A DNA stretch of 64,000 nucleotides from UBA3076 sp964646435 (lineage in GTDB: Bacteria; Desulfobacterota; Dissulfuribacteria; Dissulfuribacterales; UBA3076), in contig CAZYEJ010000003.1 of NCBI GenBank assembly GCA_964646435.1, forward strand, positions 15,220-79,219. The letters run 5' to 3'. Position 1 is the stretch's first letter. The number at the start of each line of letters is the position of its first letter. The notes below the pieces were generated by a model, which worked only from the letters and a program-made list of their open reading frames with translations, was not told the DNA's origin and ran no database searches. A program made the position numbers and the translations under genes. Below, piece by piece: positions 27,788 to 36,554 of this stretch.

Positions 27788-27947
27788 TTGGAAATTGGAA
27801 AAAAATGAAACGAGTTTACGGGTTGGATGTTTATATGGCACTAGTGGGCAGGACACCGTAGGCTATCGGTTAATACGATCAACAACAGTACAAAAGCATG
27901 AAAGCCTATTTTCTAATTTCAAGTTTCTAGTTTCTGCTTTCCAATTT

Positions 27948-28568
27948 CTAATTAGAGAGGATTGTTTTTATATGATCAAAATGTTCCACGTGAAACATTG
28001 CCTTTAAGTCCCTGTTTTTATAAGCAATTAATGGAATTTCAGCTCTGTAAGCAACCATTTCATCCACAACCGAGTCCCCTATATAGATGGCTCGATCTTT
28101 CCCAACCCCCAAAGTCTCTAATATCTTGAATACACCTTCCGGGTCTGGTTTGGGGTTATTCACATCAAGGGCACAAACAATAATATCAAACCACTTATCC
28201 ATTCCAAATATCTTAACAACCCTTGACATTGTGGTGCTTCGGTTTGTGGATACAGCAGTTAACATTGGTGGTCTAATGGCTTCTATTGCGTCACCGACGC
28301 CCGGCTCCATAATTAAACAATCAAGAAAACGGGTGTAATCCAGGGTCTGAGCATAAACCAGGGCTTCTTTCTGATCTGACAAATCATCCCTAAACAAATA
28401 CTTTACAGATTTCTCGGCCGTGTGCATGTGTACAAAAGTCAGTTCTTTATCGTTCATTAGCCCACGGCCGAATTCCTCAAGTATTGCATTATAATATGCC
28501 CTGTTGGCCTCTCTGGAATCCAGGAGCACCCCGTCGCAATCAAATATGGCTAGATCAAACCGACTCAT
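27948..28568 (-). CDS. HAD-superfamily phosphatase (phosphoglycolate phosphatase-like)
   Basis: A 206-residue HAD hydrolase. Motif I is FDCDGVLLDS with the nucleophilic Asp; motif II is TAVSTNRS; the lysine of motif III is in NNPKPDPEGV; and motif IV is YIGDSVVDEMVA. The helical cap between motif I and II fits subclass I. These features support phosphate-ester hydrolysis; the substrate is not determined. It lies 5 bases downstream of midA on the same strand, so the two are probably co-transcribed. Confidence 0.88.
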   Translation of the reverse strand: MSRFDLAIFDCDGVLLDSREANRAYYNAILEEFGRGLMNDKELTFVHMHTAEKSVKYLFRDDLSDQKEALVYAQTLDYTRFLDCLIMEPGVGDAIEAIRPPMLTAVSTNRSTTMSRVVKIFGMDKWFDIIVCALDVNNPKPDPEGVFKILETLGVGKDRAIYIGDSVVDEMVAYRAEIPLIAYKNRDLKAMFHVEHFDHIKTILSN

Positions 28569-28573
28569 TTTTT

Positions 28574-29713
28574 TTAAAGCTTCTTCATAATATTCTTTAA
28601 TGAAAATCCCTTTAAAACCAAATCTGAAGGAACTCCTTTTCCTTGCACCATGACCTTATGGGACTCTCCCATTCCTTGAGGCAATAATAACATTTTTACC
28701 GCGGCCAACTCCGGAGAAAATGGATTAAATTTTCCACCGGAAAGTTCCATAAAGGTCTCCTCAAAATCAAGTCCGGCCAAAAAAGCCCACTGATGGACAT
28801 ATCCCAGAGTGGAAAATCCAAATTCCTTTCCCCATCTGTATAAATCACTAAAGTTAACATGGGCTGTCAAATCCTGCTCACCCACCCTTTCATACAACTC
28901 CTCATTTACACTATGATTCATATACGCCAAAAGGGTGCCTCTGTTTCTTCCCGGATGGAAGTACTCTTTTTTTGTGTGTCCATAGTCTATTGTAACCACA
29001 AATCCCTTAGAAATTATACCAGCTAATTCTGAAATCCATTTATTGATAGAAAGATTTGCTTCTGTACGGTAACCATTAGGGAGATCTGAAGGAAGCTCCT
29101 TTACGTATTCTACCAGTTGAGGGGTGCTCAAGTCTGCGAATACCTCTGTATGACTACCATTTTCCTTAAAGTCTAAACATATTTCCTTAAAACTTGAATC
29201 TTCTTTTTGAATAAGATGGACAGGAAAAGCATCTAAAAGCTCATTTGAAATAATACAACCTGTCACAGAATCTAAATCTGAGAGTCTACCTATCCAACTG
29301 ATTTTATTGATAAATGGTTTCAAAAGGTCTTGTTGGTAAGAGGCAGTTTCGGCCTTATGTTCTACTATTATGTAATTAATCGATTTAAAAATCTCCCTAT
29401 TTGACAAATAAGATAAAATATCTTGTGCAAGATATCCGGCTCCTGCCCCCATCTCTACAATTGTAAAAGGCGTACGGTCTAATATCTCCCAAAATTCCTC
29501 TATTTGTCTCGCATGTAATGCACCATAAAGACAATGTGTATGCGGACTTGTAATAAAATCTCCTTTTTTCCCGATAGGAAAATAAGATCCGGAGTAATAT
29601 CCATATTTCTCATGATAGAGGGCCATCTCCATGAAATCCTTGAATGTTATTGGCCCGAAGTCCTTTACTTTATCATAGATAATTTTAGTCAATTCATTGG
29701 AAAAATCTTTCAT
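28574..29713 (-). CDS. MidA/NDUFAF7-type SAM-dependent methyltransferase
   Basis: 379 residues, DUF185 family, whose mitochondrial relative methylates an arginine of complex I. Typical features are ITFKDFMEMALYHEKYGYY near the N terminus, the SAM-binding TIVEMGAGAGYLAQDIL, CIISNELLDAFPVH, and FVVTIDYGHTKKEYFHP. The bacterial substrate is unknown. The gene is divergent from dnaN across a 268-base AT-rich region, so the two promoters may face each other there. Confidence 0.92.
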   Translation of the reverse strand: MKDFSNELTKIIYDKVKDFGPITFKDFMEMALYHEKYGYYSGSYFPIGKKGDFITSPHTHCLYGALHARQIEEFWEILDRTPFTIVEMGAGAGYLAQDILSYLSNREIFKSINYIIVEHKAETASYQQDLLKPFINKISWIGRLSDLDSVTGCIISNELLDAFPVHLIQKEDSSFKEICLDFKENGSHTEVFADLSTPQLVEYVKELPSDLPNGYRTEANLSINKWISELAGIISKGFVVTIDYGHTKKEYFHPGRNRGTLLAYMNHSVNEELYERVGEQDLTAHVNFSDLYRWGKEFGFSTLGYVHQWAFLAGLDFEETFMELSGGKFNPFSPELAAVKMLLLPQGMGESHKVMVQGKGVPSDLVLKGFSLKNIMKKL

Positions 29714-29981
29714 TTTGTGGTAACCTATAAATTTATTATAAGGTTATCTATAAAACATATTTTTCAAATATGCAAAATTGGTTTTGTTAATTTCTTGTTA
29801 AAAATTTGTTAGTTTTTTTTTAATAAATAACCCTATCGATTTTTCAAACATTTAATCACAAATATAGGGAAGGTATTTTTACCTGTTAATTTCATATAAT
29901 ATCAATTAGTTGAATATTTTTTGAACAAAAAAAACAGCACTTATTAACTTTATCTTTTATTTAAATAAATGGAGTAATAAT
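29714..29981. promoter_or_regulatory. AT-rich divergent region between midA and dnaN
   Basis: Very AT-rich. A palindrome (AACCTATAA-ATTTA-TTATAAGGTT, about 29726-29749) could be an operator. TATAAT at 29895-29900 is a candidate dnaN -10 box, but its -35 region is poor. Only weak near-matches to the DnaA box TTATCCACA occur (for example TTAATCACA near 29852), so an origin of replication is not supported. Confidence 0.4.
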
Positions 29982-31124
29982 ATGCTAAAATTTTCAGTTA
30001 AAAAAATGGATTTTTTGAATCCTCTTTCCAATATTCAGTCTATTGTAGATAAAAAGACTACAATGACTATTATTAATAACGTATTTATTTATACAGACGA
30101 AAATCATCTATTTATTGAAGCTACTGATTTAGAAATAAGCTATAAGAGTAAAATTCCTTGTTCGGTTATAGATCAAGGGGCTATTACTATTAATGCGCGA
30201 AAATTTTATGAAATAGTCAAAGAATTTCCATCTGAAGAGATATTTTTCGAAGAATATAAAAATACATGGTTAAAAATTGGAGCCGATGAGAAAGCCGAAT
30301 ATAAAATTGCAGGACTAGCTCCTGATGATTTCCCAAGATTTAGACACATAAACAGCGAAAACGCCATTGATTTAGAATCTTCAATTATAAAAGAGATGAT
30401 CGAAAAAACAATATTTTCTTCATCTTATGACGATCGTAAATACAGCCTTTCAGGTATATATTTTGAGGAAAAACATGATGAAGAAGGGAAATCTCAAATA
30501 CGCATGGTAAGTTCAGATGGCCACAGGCTCAGCCTGATGGAAAAATATATTCCGGAAAAGGGACTAGGTCTTGATCAGGGAGTCATTATTCCTAGAAAAG
30601 GGGCCCAAGAAATAAAAAGAATTATAGAAGGTCACGAAAGAATGGTTTGGGGTATTGATAATAACTTTTGTTTTGTTACGTGTGGTAACGATCACCTGGT
30701 GATAAGGTTGCTTGAAGGCAAATTTCCAGATTATCGCGATATAATACCAAAAAGTAAAGACCGTTATTTAACCTTTGATAGATTAGAGGTATTTAATGCA
30801 CTAAAACGTATATCGATTCTCTCTTCAGATACTACTTTTAGAGGAGTTAAAGCTAGTGTTATACCAGAATTGATTGAAATAGAGTCTTTATATAAGGAAA
30901 TTGGAGAAGCAAAGGAAACTATTAGTATAGATTATCATGGAGAACCATTTGAAATTGCTTTTAATGCAAAATATCTTATGGATGCCTTATCTGTAATGGA
31001 TTCGGACAGGGTAGAATTAACTGCCAATAATCCTGAATCTCCATGTCTGTTGAGAGGTAATGAAGACATCGGATTTTTGGGATTAATAATGCCTATGAAT
31101 CTTGTCAAAGAGGAAGATAAATAA
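29982..31124 (+). CDS. dnaN: DNA polymerase III beta clamp
   Basis: Sliding clamp, 380 residues, three repeated clamp domains. It begins MLKFSVKKMDFLNPLSNIQS and contains VSSDGHRLSLMEKY in the middle domain, a DFPRFRHI segment and a C-terminal ESPCLLRGNEDIGFLGLIMPM, the usual end of DnaN. It is more AT-rich than its neighbours. gyrB follows after 19 bases; dnaA and recF, often beside dnaN, are not in this cluster. Confidence 0.97.
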   Translation: MLKFSVKKMDFLNPLSNIQSIVDKKTTMTIINNVFIYTDENHLFIEATDLEISYKSKIPCSVIDQGAITINARKFYEIVKEFPSEEIFFEEYKNTWLKIGADEKAEYKIAGLAPDDFPRFRHINSENAIDLESSIIKEMIEKTIFSSSYDDRKYSLSGIYFEEKHDEEGKSQIRMVSSDGHRLSLMEKYIPEKGLGLDQGVIIPRKGAQEIKRIIEGHERMVWGIDNNFCFVTCGNDHLVIRLLEGKFPDYRDIIPKSKDRYLTFDRLEVFNALKRISILSSDTTFRGVKASVIPELIEIESLYKEIGEAKETISIDYHGEPFEIAFNAKYLMDALSVMDSDRVELTANNPESPCLLRGNEDIGFLGLIMPMNLVKEEDK

Positions 31125-31143
31125 GAGGATTATTATTTAGGAT

Positions 31144-33564
31144 ATGGAAAACAACAATAAAATCAATGAGAAGGAACAAGAGTATGCTTCTAAACAGATA
31201 AAGGTACTTTCCGGGCTGGCAGCAGTTCGTAAAAGACCTGCTATGTATATAGGAAATACCTCAATAGAGGGTCTCCATCACCTCGTATATGAAGTAGTGG
31301 ATAATAGTATTGACGAGGCCATGGTTGGATATTGCACCTCTATTAAAGTCATAATTCAGGAAGATGGAAACGTTGTAGTTGAGGATAATGGTCGCGGCAT
31401 ACCTGTAGATATTCATCCAACAGAAGGAATACCCGGCCTGGAGCTTGTAATGACCCGTTTACACGCTGGTGGTAAATTTGATCATCAGACCTACAAGGTC
31501 TCCGGAGGTCTTCACGGGGTAGGAGTATCAGTAGTCAATGGGCTTTCTGAATTTCTGGAGGCAGAAATTTACAGGGATGGAAAGGTTTACAGGCAGACCT
31601 ACAAAAGAGGAGAGCCTGTAGGTCCAATAGAGGTTCTTGGATCTACTAAAAAGCAAGGTACAAAAATAACATTCAAACCAGATCCTCAAATATTTCAAGA
31701 GACAACAGAGTATCAGTACGAGATACTACAGGCCAGAATGAGGGAATTAGCTTTTCTAAATCCATCTGTGAAAATCTATCTTGAAGATGAGAAGACCGGG
31801 AATAATAAAGAATATCATTTTAGGGGTGGAATCCCTTCATTCGTAGAGTATCTCAACAAAAATAAAGAGCTGGTTCATGAAACACCTGTTTACATCAGTG
31901 GCGAGCGGGACCAGGTACAGTTGGAAATAGCCTTTCAATACAATCAGGCGTATTCAGAGAGAATCTTAAGCTATGTAAATAATATACGTACCAAAGAGGG
32001 CGGTACGCATGTGGCGGGGTTTAGATTGGCCCTGACAAAATGTATTAATAAATACGCCAGCGATGATATTGTACCTAAGAAATTAAGGGAAAAGCTGGAG
32101 GGTGAAGATGTAAGAGAGGGCCTTGTGTGTGTTATATCAGTCAAGGTCCCAGATCCTCAGTTTGAAGGCCAGACCAAGACAAAACTGGGAAATAGTGAAG
32201 TAAGGTCAATAGTGTCTTCAATAACTCATGAAAAAATTTCAAGTTATTTGGAAGAGAATCCTTTGGTGGCCAAGAAAATCCTTACTAAGGCCGTAGATGC
32301 GGCAAGGGCAAGAGAGGCGGCCAAAAGAGCAAAAGAACTTACCAGGAAGAAGGGTGGCCAAGATATACTTATGGCCGGAAAATTAGCTGAATGTCAGGAA
32401 AAAGATCCTGAAAGGAGAGAAATTTTTATTGTGGAGGGTGATTCCGCAGGAGGTAGTGCAAAACAGGGAAGAGACAGGCGTTTCCAGGCAATACTGCCTC
32501 TTCGCGGAAAGATTATGAATGTGGAAAAGGCAAGATTTGACAAGATGCTTGCCAGCGAAGAGATACGCAATCTGGTTGCTTCTATTGGTACGGGTATAGG
32601 CGCTGACGAGTTCGATCCATCAAAGGTAAGGTATCATAAGATCATTATTATGACAGATGCTGATGTAGACGGCGCCCACATAAGAACACTACTGCTGACG
32701 TTTTTTTATCGTCAGATGATCACACTCGTGGAAGACGGCATGCTTTATGTAGCACAGCCACCTCTATACAGGATGGCTTTGGGAAAAAAGAAGGAATTTT
32801 TCTTTAAGGATGAGGCAGAACTCGACAACTATCTCTTTGAAAGGGCCACAAAAAACATGGCTATAAGGCCTGAAAACAGAGAACGTTCCATTAAAGGAGA
32901 AAAACTCAAGACCTTTCTGGAAAACATCGTCTCCTATGAAGACGCACTGGAAATAATGTCCAGAAGGGGTTTGTGGAGGGAACTGAGTCAGGATTTAATG
33001 ATCCTTGGGGTTAAGAATTCCGGTCAATTTCATGAAGAATCTTTTGTTAAAAGTCTGGCAAAAAAGCTCACGGAAAAGGGATATAAAGTGGGACGTGTCA
33101 AGCCCTCAGGTTCTGAGATTGCAGGCTATGAATTCATTGTGGGGATAGAAGACCTGGCCTATTTAACCGGTAAGGTCGGACCCGATTTGGCACAACAGGC
33201 GGAATTCCGTCGTCTTGTAAAGGCATATAATAAAGTAGAATTAATGGTTAATACATCTATTGAGGTCTATTCTGAAGATAAACCTGTCAAGAGATTGGAC
33301 AGGCTTGATGAACTTCTGGATTTTTTCCGAAACGAAGGGAGAAGGGGTATCTCAACCCAGAGATATAAAGGATTGGGAGAAATGAATCCCATTCAGTTGT
33401 GGGATACGACTATGAATCCGGAAAAACGGACTTTGCTTAAGGTGACCATCAGGGACGCAGATGAAGCAGAAAGCCTGTTTACTACTCTTATGGGAGAAAA
33501 GATTGAACCACGCAGGGAGTTTATTCAGACCCATGCACTGGAGGTTCGGGAGTTGGATATATAA
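31144..33564 (+). CDS. gyrB: DNA gyrase subunit B
   Basis: ATPase subunit of gyrase, 806 residues. It shows the GHKL ATP-binding EVVDNSIDEAMVGY, VEDNGRGIPVDIHP and VSGGLHGVGVSVVNGLS motifs, then the TOPRIM EGDSAGGSAKQGRDRRFQ and MTDADVDGAHIRTLLLTFF, and the C-terminal QRYKGLGEMNPIQLWDTTMN. Length is within the long proteobacterial GyrB range (with the insert in the TOPRIM region). The final TAA overlaps the first bases of the target duplication of element B. Confidence 0.98.
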   Translation: MENNNKINEKEQEYASKQIKVLSGLAAVRKRPAMYIGNTSIEGLHHLVYEVVDNSIDEAMVGYCTSIKVIIQEDGNVVVEDNGRGIPVDIHPTEGIPGLELVMTRLHAGGKFDHQTYKVSGGLHGVGVSVVNGLSEFLEAEIYRDGKVYRQTYKRGEPVGPIEVLGSTKKQGTKITFKPDPQIFQETTEYQYEILQARMRELAFLNPSVKIYLEDEKTGNNKEYHFRGGIPSFVEYLNKNKELVHETPVYISGERDQVQLEIAFQYNQAYSERILSYVNNIRTKEGGTHVAGFRLALTKCINKYASDDIVPKKLREKLEGEDVREGLVCVISVKVPDPQFEGQTKTKLGNSEVRSIVSSITHEKISSYLEENPLVAKKILTKAVDAARAREAAKRAKELTRKKGGQDILMAGKLAECQEKDPERREIFIVEGDSAGGSAKQGRDRRFQAILPLRGKIMNVEKARFDKMLASEEIRNLVASIGTGIGADEFDPSKVRYHKIIIMTDADVDGAHIRTLLLTFFYRQMITLVEDGMLYVAQPPLYRMALGKKKEFFFKDEAELDNYLFERATKNMAIRPENRERSIKGEKLKTFLENIVSYEDALEIMSRRGLWRELSQDLMILGVKNSGQFHEESFVKSLAKKLTEKGYKVGRVKPSGSEIAGYEFIVGIEDLAYLTGKVGPDLAQQAEFRRLVKAYNKVELMVNTSIEVYSEDKPVKRLDRLDELLDFFRNEGRRGISTQRYKGLGEMNPIQLWDTTMNPEKRTLLKVTIRDADEAESLFTTLMGEKIEPRREFIQTHALEVRELDI

Positions 33565-33570
33565 CTCATG

Positions 33571-33729
33571 GTAAGCGTTCACAGGGCACCGCATCTGCTT
33601 TGTTGTCGGGCACTTGAAGTACAGGAAGTACGTCTGCGTACCCTCCGCCTCGCATCTGCAGCACCCTGTAAACGCTTACAGTTCGGTAGGTTGTGGTAAA
33701 ACGAGCGTTGTAACCCCGTGAACAGTTAT
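33571..33729 (+). mobile_element. MITE-like element, full copy B with perfect 8-bp target duplication
   Basis: 159-bp element with left end GTAAGCGTTCACAGGG and right end (other strand) ATAACTGTTCACGGGG, 12 of 16 matching. AACTCATG occurs at 33563-33570 and again at 33730-33737, a perfect 8-bp direct repeat (11 bp if the neighbouring TAT is counted). The inner inverted left-end copy CCCTGTAAACGCTTAC is present. Inserted at the end of gyrB, the duplication starts inside its stop codon. Confidence 0.88.
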
Positions 33730-33750
33730 AACTCATGAGAGGATATTTGG

Positions 33751-33954
33751 ATGGAGTGTCAAAAGGAAGAAAATAGAAAAAGGTGCAACTGTACATATGA
33801 GCCATGTCCAAGAAAGGGTATATGCTGTGAGTGTATAAAATATCACCTGAAAATGCGTCAGCTTCCGGCCTGTTGCTTTCCATCTGAGGCAGAGCGTACT
33901 TATGACAGGAGCTTTGAGTTGTTTGCAAAGCTCGTTCAGGAGGGAACTATATAA
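33751..33954 (+). CDS. DUF6485 family small cysteine-rich protein
   Basis: 67-residue cytosolic protein with nine cysteines arranged as MECQ, CNCTYEPCPRKGICCEC and PACCFP, matching DUF6485 as remembered. The cysteines suggest a zinc or other metal site. The tail TYDRSFELFAKLVQEG is a helix. GAGAGGA about nine bases upstream serves as ribosome-binding site. The last bases overlap the end of rimO on the other strand. Function unknown; a free-standing role in metal handling is only a guess. Confidence 0.75.
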   Translation: MECQKEENRKRCNCTYEPCPRKGICCECIKYHLKMRQLPACCFPSEAERTYDRSFELFAKLVQEGTI

Positions 33955-35239
33955 TTTTACCCACCAGGTCATAGATATGAGAATCTGTTATTTTAACAGG
34001 TACTATATCTCCACAATCGGCGGTCCCTTCATTTATATAGACTATCCCGTCAATCTCAGGGGCCTGATGTCTGGTCCTGCCAACAAGAAGAAGCTCTGTT
34101 TCAGAGCTCACTCCTTCAACAAGCACCTGCTCAACTCTGCCAACCATATCTGAAATTTTATCCCTGGATATCCTGGCTTGGATATTCATGATTTCATCTT
34201 TTCGGGCCATTGCTGTTTCTGAGGATACTTTTCCAGGCAATTTATTTGCCATACACTCTTTTTCATCAGAATATACAAAACAACCAAGGTGCTCAAATTC
34301 CCACTTTTCCACAAATTCCCTTAATTTTTGAAAATCATCTTCGGTCTCCCCGGGAAAACCCACCATAACCGTTGTTCTGACAGCAGCATGGGGGAGCAAC
34401 TTACTTATATGAGACATTAAATCCTCAAGGACCTTGCTGTCATATCCTCTCCTCATAGACCTGAGAATATTAGTGCTTGCATGTTGAATGGGAATATCCA
34501 GATAGGGACAAATAGCAGTATTTGAAGCAATGGTTTCAAGAAGTCTGATATTTACTTTGCCAGGGTGCAGATAGAGCAATCGAAACCACGGCAAATCTGT
34601 TTCTCCGGCCAGAGCCTCCAACAGATCAGGAAGAGTCTTTCCGCCATTCCTGTAAGCTGTGAGATCTTGGGCTACCAGTGTTATTTCCTTAACCCCTTTT
34701 GTAGCCAGCGAACTAACTTCCGACACTATTTCCGTAACAGATCGGGATGTTTCATTGCCTCTTAACATGGGAATCAGGCAGTAAGTACACCGATTTGAGC
34801 AACCCTCCGAGATCTTGACGTAGGCCCTCCATGGAGGGGTTGTTAACACCCTGGCGGGATCCGGCGACTGCACCAAGTGTTGATGAGGAGCAGCATGGTC
34901 CTTAATAAGCGTTACGAGTGATTGGGGCGACCCTGTGCCGAGAAAGATGTCAACCTCAGGCAGTTCCTTTTTTAGATCGTCGCCGTATCTCTGAACCATA
35001 CAGCCCATAACCACAAGGACCTGACGATCCGTTTTTCCCTTTACCACTTCCAGAATTGTATCTATGGACTCGGATACAGCCTCTTCTATGAATCCGCAGG
35101 TGTTTACTATCAGCAAATCCGCTTCTTGAGGATTGTTTGTGAGCTTCAGTCCAGAATCTGTTGAGCCAAGGGAGCCCAGAGCCACTTCGGTGTCTATGGT
35201 GTTTTTGGGACAACCAAGGCTTATAGCAAAGACTTTCAT
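33947..35239 (-). CDS. rimO: Ribosomal protein S12 methylthiotransferase
   Basis: Radical-SAM enzyme of 430 residues that methylthiolates Asp of ribosomal protein S12. The N-terminal domain holds the auxiliary cluster cysteines in SLGCPKNTIDTE, NTCGFIEEA and MGCMVQRYG; the radical-SAM motif is CSNRCTYCLIPMLRG; a TRAM domain (about the last 65 residues) ends the protein. DTE after CPKN is typical of RimO rather than MiaB. panD lies 43 bases upstream on the same strand. Confidence 0.96.
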   Translation of the reverse strand: MKVFAISLGCPKNTIDTEVALGSLGSTDSGLKLTNNPQEADLLIVNTCGFIEEAVSESIDTILEVVKGKTDRQVLVVMGCMVQRYGDDLKKELPEVDIFLGTGSPQSLVTLIKDHAAPHQHLVQSPDPARVLTTPPWRAYVKISEGCSNRCTYCLIPMLRGNETSRSVTEIVSEVSSLATKGVKEITLVAQDLTAYRNGGKTLPDLLEALAGETDLPWFRLLYLHPGKVNIRLLETIASNTAICPYLDIPIQHASTNILRSMRRGYDSKVLEDLMSHISKLLPHAAVRTTVMVGFPGETEDDFQKLREFVEKWEFEHLGCFVYSDEKECMANKLPGKVSSETAMARKDEIMNIQARISRDKISDMVGRVEQVLVEGVSSETELLLVGRTRHQAPEIDGIVYINEGTADCGDIVPVKITDSHIYDLVGKII

Positions 35240-35282
35240 TATAAAAAAAGAGTAAGGGAAGAGAAAAAGATGATCAGGGAAA

Positions 35283-35651
35283 TTACCACGGTACTTCGGT
35301 TCGATCTTTCAGCCGATTTTTCGTATCTACCCAGACCAGGATGCTTTTGCCCCCGGCTATTTCGCCTTCAGAATACAAACTATAGGACGCTATAATTATC
35401 AGGTCGCCGGGTAATCCTTTTCTGGCAGCAGCCCCATTAAGACATATGGAGCCAGAGCCTCTTTTTCCTTCTATGACATAGGTATCAAACCTGCTACCAT
35501 TTGAAATATTATAGACCATTATCCGCTCAAAAGGTAAAAGGTCAGCAGCCTCCATCAAGCGGGAGTCTATAGTAATACTTCCTTCATAGTTGAGATCTGC
35601 CTCAGTGATTGTAGCTCTATGGATTTTTGATTTAAGCATTGATCGTAACAT
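35283..35651 (-). CDS. panD: Aspartate 1-decarboxylase
   Basis: Makes beta-alanine for pantothenate. The 122-residue proenzyme starts at ATG 35651; the longer open frame adds 12 residues with no support. With this start the self-cleavage site falls at Gly24-Ser25 in YEGSITID, the same position as in the E. coli enzyme, and Ser25 becomes the pyruvoyl group. Further matches are INGAAAR-like LNGAAARKGLPGD and IIIASYS. It sits with panC in one cluster. Confidence 0.97.
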   Translation of the reverse strand: MLRSMLKSKIHRATITEADLNYEGSITIDSRLMEAADLLPFERIMVYNISNGSRFDTYVIEGKRGSGSICLNGAAARKGLPGDLIIIASYSLYSEGEIAGGKSILVWVDTKNRLKDRTEVPW

Positions 35652-35708
35652 ATCTTTAATCCGCCAATTTCCCAATTTAATCTGCAAGCATGTATCTTTA
35701 CTTGCATT

Positions 35709-36554
35709 TTACTGTTTAAGCAAGGTGTTGTCGATCAGACGAGTCTTTCCAACCCATACTGCCAGGGCGAGAAGGGTTTCCTTAACAATCTCCTCGTACG
35801 GCTTCAGGCTCTCAGGGTCTCCGAGAAAAATATAGTCAATTTTTGTGTTGCTAAAGGATTGGATGTAATTTTTGATAGCTTGGATAATTTCCGGACCGGA
35901 TCGGCTACCTTGGCTCACCATTTTTTCAGCCAGCCGGAGGGCCTGAACAAGGGAAAGGGCAGATTCGCGCTCTTGTGCATCAAGATAAGTATTGCGGGAG
36001 CTCATTGCCAGACCGTCGGGTTCTCTGACTATTGGATGGGCTATTATATTAACCGGTATATTCAGGTCCCTCACCATGCGGCGAATGACCTGGAGTTGTT
36101 GAAAATCCTTCTGACCGAAGATTGCCATGTCCGGCTGTACAATAATGAGGAGCTTGGCAACTATTGTGGCTACACCGCGGAAGTGTTCAGGTCTTGATGT
36201 GCCACAAAGTCCCTGACTTAAGCCTTCGACCCGGATCCATGTCTGGAAACCGGGAGGATAGAGGTCTTTGGCATCCGGACAAAACAGGCAGCTAACGCCT
36301 TCTTTTTCAGCCAGCTTCGAGTCCCGGTCAAGGTCTCTTGGATACCGATTTAGGTCTCCATTTGGACCGAACTGGGCAGGGTTTACAAATAGGCTTACTA
36401 CCACATGGTCTGCCTTGCTATCAGCCGCTCTCATCAGGGAAAGGTGGCCTTCATGGAAAAAGCCCATAGTGGGAACCAGAGCCACAGACAACCCCTTCTG
36501 CTTCCACTTGAGAATCTGTTTTCTCATGCCGGATATAGAGTTAATAATTTTCAT
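35709..36554 (-). CDS. panC: Pantothenate synthetase
   Basis: Joins pantoate and beta-alanine with ATP, the last step of pantothenate synthesis. The 281-residue enzyme has LVPTMGFFHEGHLSLMRAA with the HxGH nucleotide motif, FVNPAQFGPNGDLNRYPR, FGQKDFQQLQVIRRMVRDL and SSRNTYLD. panD follows 57 bases downstream. The start lies inside the end of the VKOR gene by 14 bases, indicating one transcript. panB is not in the window. Confidence 0.97.
   Translation of the reverse strand: MKIINSISGMRKQILKWKQKGLSVALVPTMGFFHEGHLSLMRAADSKADHVVVSLFVNPAQFGPNGDLNRYPRDLDRDSKLAEKEGVSCLFCPDAKDLYPPGFQTWIRVEGLSQGLCGTSRPEHFRGVATIVAKLLIIVQPDMAIFGQKDFQQLQVIRRMVRDLNIPVNIIAHPIVREPDGLAMSSRNTYLDAQERESALSLVQALRLAEKMVSQGSRSGPEIIQAIKNYIQSFSNTKIDYIFLGDPESLKPYEEIVKETLLALAVWVGKTRLIDNTLLKQ

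Noticed and set aside
29714..29981. Replication origin upstream of dnaN
   Set aside because: AT-rich, but no cluster of DnaA boxes by eye; only weak matches.
33566..33928. Open frames reading through MITE-like copies (33566-33928 minus, 42514-42696 plus)
   Set aside because: They share a PDNKADAVPCER peptide only because the element repeats; no start signals, and they end outside the element.
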